Origin: Candidatus Rokuibacteriota bacterium
Lineage (GTDB): Bacteria; Methylomirabilota; Methylomirabilia; Rokubacteriales; CSP1-6
Assembly (NCBI GenBank): GCA_003220195.1
Contig: QHRT01000132.1
Coordinates: 919-8,415 of the forward strand
Reading direction: 5' to 3'
Length of the DNA: 7,497 bases
Shown piece after piece: positions 5,290 through 7,497 of this stretch (position 1 is the first letter of the stretch; each line of letters opens with the position of its first letter). The translations under genes were made by a program, and so were the position numbers. Below the pieces are notes generated by a model. It was not told the origin of the DNA. It worked only from the letters and a program-made list of their open reading frames with translations, and ran no database searches.

Positions 5290-7386
5290 ATGCGTTCGCG
5301 GTGGGATGACGCTGAAGCTTCGTCGCTCTCCGGGCTCGACCTTCTGGTTCATGTCTCGCGACTCATCGGCGCCGAGCCGTCGCTCGTCGTGTGGGGCGGG
5401 GGCAACACCTCCATCAAGCTGACCGAGGCCGATTATCGGGGACGCACGGTCCGCGTGCTCCGCGTGAAGGGCAGCGGCTCGGATCTGAAGCGGGTGGAGC
5501 GCCGCGATTTCCCCGGCGTCCGGCTCGACGACGTGAAGGCGCTGTTCGACCGCGAGGACATGACCGACGACGAGATCGTCTCGTACATGGACCACGCGCT
5601 CCTCGACCCCGGCGCGGGGCGGCCGTCGATCGAGACTCTGCTCCACGGGTTTCTCTCCCCCGTCGTCGTGATTCACACACACGCCGACGCCGTGCTGTCG
5701 CTCTCGAACAACGATCGTCCGCGTGACGCGATCAGGGCGGTCTACGGTCGCGACGTGGTGTCCATTCCGTACCGGCGTCCGGGCTTCCGGCTCGCGAAGG
5801 ACGTCGCGCAGGCGCTCGCCGCGACCCCCAAGGCCCAGGCGATGATCCTCGAGCGTCACGGGACGATCACGTGGGGCGCGACGACTCGGGAGGCGTACGA
5901 GTCCGCGATCCAGATGATCACGTGCGCGGAGGACGCGATCGCCGAGCGGCGGCGGGGTCGTAAGGTGTTCGGCGCGTCCCGGGTGGCGGCGCTCGAACCG
6001 GTGGCCCGGCGCGCCCTCGCCAGCGCGATCGCGCCCCGGCTCCGCGGGCGGCTCGGTTCGTGGGACCATTCGAGCGCGACGCGAACTCCGAGCCAGTACC
6101 GTCGCGCCGTCGTCGCGTACGACGACTCACCGGAGATTCTCGACTTCGTCGGCTCGCCCGACGCCGCACGTCTGAGCCAGGTCGGGCCCGCGACGCCGGA
6201 TCACACGCTTTACGCCAAGCGCGTCCCGTGCTTCGTCGACGTCGATCGGCTCGACGATCCCTCGAACGTGTGGCAGGCGATCGAGGCGAGCCTGGACCGC
6301 TTCGTCCAGGACTACACCGCGTACTTCGAGGCGAACCGCTTCAAGAGCGCCGAGCTCGTGGACGCTCTGCCGCGGCTCGTCCTGGTGCCCGGGCTCGGCA
6401 TGTTCACCGTGGGCGCGGATTGTCGCGCCGCCCGTATCGCGAACGATTTCTACCGGCACACGATCGACGTCATGGCGGGCGCCGTGCTGTTCGGCGACTA
6501 CGTGTCGCTCTCGCCCAAGGAAGCCTTCGAGGTCGAGTACTGGCCGCGGGAGCTCTACAAGCTCACGCTCGCGCCGCCGGAGAAGGAACTCGCGCGCCAG
6601 ATCGTCCTGGTCACCGGCGGCGCGTCAGGCATCGGTCGCGCGGTGGCGCGTCGGCTCGCGGCCGAGACCGCCCACGTCGTGATCGGCGACGTGGACGAGG
6701 CCGGTGCACGCAAGACGGCCGAGGAGATCTCCGCCGCCGTCGGTGCGGGCCGGGCGCTCGGTCTCGCCATGGACGTCACGAGTGAAGCGTCGGTGCGCGC
6801 CGCGTTCGAGCGGACCGTGCTCGAGTACGGCGGCCTCGACGTGCTGGTCTCGAACGCCGGGATCGCACACTCCGCGCCGGTGGCAACGATGGCGCTCGGC
6901 GATTGGCTGCGTTCGTTCGCCGTCAACGCGACCGGGCATTTTCTGGTGGCGCGCGAGGCCATGCGTGTCCTGCTCGCACAGGGCCTCGGGGGTGCGCTCG
7001 TGTTCGTCGCGACCAAGAACGTGATGTCGCCCGGCAAGGATTTCGCTGCGTACTCGGCCGCGAAGGCCGCCGAGGCGCAGCTCGCCAAGGTGCTGGCGCT
7101 CGAGGGCGCGCCGCACGGCATCCGGTCGAACATCGTGAACCCGGACGCGATTTTTCAGGACTCGCGCCTCTGGTCCCCCGAGGTCCGCCGCGAGCGCGCG
7201 GCGGCGCAGGGCATCGATCCCGATCAGCTCGAGGACTTCTATCGCAGGAGAAATCTGCTCGGCGCGCGCATCCTGCCAGAGGACGTCGCCGAGGCCGTGC
7301 TGTTCTTCGCCTCCGATCGGTCGGCGAAGACGACCGGATGCACACTCACCGTCGACGGTGGCTTGAGGGACGCGTTTCCGCGGTGA
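5290..7386 (+). CDS. Bifunctional class II aldolase / short-chain dehydrogenase (rhamnulose-1-phosphate aldolase/alcohol dehydrogenase type)
   Basis: A 698-residue fusion of the usual length for this family. The N-terminal class II aldolase half has the phosphate-binding VWGGGNTSIK (34-43) and zinc-ligand histidines H129 and H131 in IHTHAD and H190 in ERHGTITWG. Characterised relatives cleave L-rhamnulose 1-phosphate to dihydroxyacetone phosphate and L-lactaldehyde; other deoxy-sugar phosphates are possible here. A connecting region runs from about 210 to 435. The C-terminal dehydrogenase half binds NAD(P) through TGGASGIG (442-449) and has IGDVDEA (aspartate after the second strand, favouring NAD), NAG (522-524), N546, Y588 and K592. 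The residue 13 before the catalytic tyrosine, normally serine, is T575. The start is fixed because TGA at 5281-5283 lies in the same frame, and MRSRWDDAEA matches family N-termini; there is no clear ribosome binding site. The flavin oxidoreductase gene follows four bases after the stop. Call is secure, exact substrate is not. The enzyme should be cytoplasmic. Confidence 0.94.
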   Translation: MRSRWDDAEASSLSGLDLLVHVSRLIGAEPSLVVWGGGNTSIKLTEADYRGRTVRVLRVKGSGSDLKRVERRDFPGVRLDDVKALFDREDMTDDEIVSYMDHALLDPGAGRPSIETLLHGFLSPVVVIHTHADAVLSLSNNDRPRDAIRAVYGRDVVSIPYRRPGFRLAKDVAQALAATPKAQAMILERHGTITWGATTREAYESAIQMITCAEDAIAERRRGRKVFGASRVAALEPVARRALASAIAPRLRGRLGSWDHSSATRTPSQYRRAVVAYDDSPEILDFVGSPDAARLSQVGPATPDHTLYAKRVPCFVDVDRLDDPSNVWQAIEASLDRFVQDYTAYFEANRFKSAELVDALPRLVLVPGLGMFTVGADCRAARIANDFYRHTIDVMAGAVLFGDYVSLSPKEAFEVEYWPRELYKLTLAPPEKELARQIVLVTGGASGIGRAVARRLAAETAHVVIGDVDEAGARKTAEEISAAVGAGRALGLAMDVTSEASVRAAFERTVLEYGGLDVLVSNAGIAHSAPVATMALGDWLRSFAVNATGHFLVAREAMRVLLAQGLGGALVFVATKNVMSPGKDFAAYSAAKAAEAQLAKVLALEGAPHGIRSNIVNPDAIFQDSRLWSPEVRRERAAAQGIDPDQLEDFYRRRNLLGARILPEDVAEAVLFFASDRSAKTTGCTLTVDGGLRDAFPR

Positions 7387-7390
7387 CGCG

Positions 7391-7497
7391 ATGACGACCT
7401 TCGGCGTGATGCTCGCGCACCATTCGCCGGACGAGCAGCTCGCGCTCGTCCGGCGGGTCGAGCAGCTCGGGTTCGACTCGGTGTGGACCGGCGATCA
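7391..7497 (+). CDS. Luciferase-like (LLM class) flavin-dependent oxidoreductase, N-terminal fragment
   Basis: ATG at 7391 opens a frame of 35 codons to the right edge. The translation MTTFGVMLAHHSPDEQLALV, then RRVEQLGFDSVWTGD, has the typical beginning of the bacterial luciferase-like barrel: a first strand FGVML, a helix carrying the AxxxExxGFDSVW pattern, and a final GD that would continue into the second strand. Such enzymes use FMN or coenzyme F420 to oxidise or reduce small molecules. It starts four bases after the aldolase/dehydrogenase stop, so the two are probably one transcript and coupled in translation; no good ribosome binding site is seen, and GAGGGA lies about 20 bases upstream. 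Cofactor and substrate cannot be judged from this fragment. Confidence 0.8.
   Translation, partial: MTTFGVMLAHHSPDEQLALVRRVEQLGFDSVWTGD

Noticed and set aside
4729..6069. Minus-strand open frame of 446 codons covering the intergenic region and the first part of the aldolase gene
   Set aside because: Most of it is antisense to the aldolase domain; the rest reads the deacetylase relic out of frame. No motif is present.
1..7497. CRISPR array, tRNA, rRNA or insertion sequence
   Set aside because: No regularly spaced repeats, cloverleaf-like sequence, conserved rRNA segment, transposase motif or terminal inverted repeat was found on reading through the window.

Overview
The window is GC-rich with strong G/C preference at third codon positions, and it reads as chromosomal DNA of a high-GC, probably environmental and poorly cultured bacterium. 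The gene content recalls metagenomic lineages such as Rokubacteria, Methylomirabilota or Acidobacteriota. That taxonomic guess rests on style and content only, because there is no rRNA or marker gene here.

Layout. (1) Positions 1-4529, minus strand: a tight five-gene operon. In transcription order it holds a cobalamin-binding-type radical SAM enzyme (2970-4529), a small unrecognised protein of 114 residues (2572-2916), a Nudix hydrolase that starts at GTG (2084-2554), a radical SAM enzyme with a C-terminal SPASM-type cysteine cluster (962-2083), and a family 2 glycosyltransferase that runs off the left edge (1-965). Gaps are 53, 17 and 0 bases, followed by a 4-base ATGA overlap. A candidate sigma-70-type promoter with a perfect TTGACA lies at 4613-4642. 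(2) Positions 4530-5289: about 760 bases without an intact gene, containing a clear relic of a polysaccharide deacetylase (4937-5150, minus) that has lost its middle and its C-terminal part. (3) Positions 5290-7497, plus strand: a 698-residue fusion of class II aldolase and short-chain dehydrogenase of the rhamnulose-1-phosphate aldolase/alcohol dehydrogenase type, followed after 4 bases by the start of a luciferase-like flavin-dependent oxidoreductase cut by the right edge.

How the genes may work together. The minus-strand operon looks like part of a surface-glycan or specialised-metabolite pathway: a glycosyltransferase combined with two radical SAM enzymes that could modify a sugar, lipid or peptide, and a Nudix enzyme that could hydrolyse an activated intermediate. 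Its product cannot be named from sequence. The plus-strand pair looks catabolic: a sugar phosphate is cleaved by the aldolase domain and an aldehyde or alcohol product is oxidised or reduced by the dehydrogenase domain. The dead deacetylase between the two units suggests a rearrangement point or a discarded neighbour of the aldolase gene.

Most worth a second look: the two-radical-SAM operon with its unknown small protein, the deacetylase relic, and the replacement of the catalytic serine by threonine in the dehydrogenase half of the fusion.
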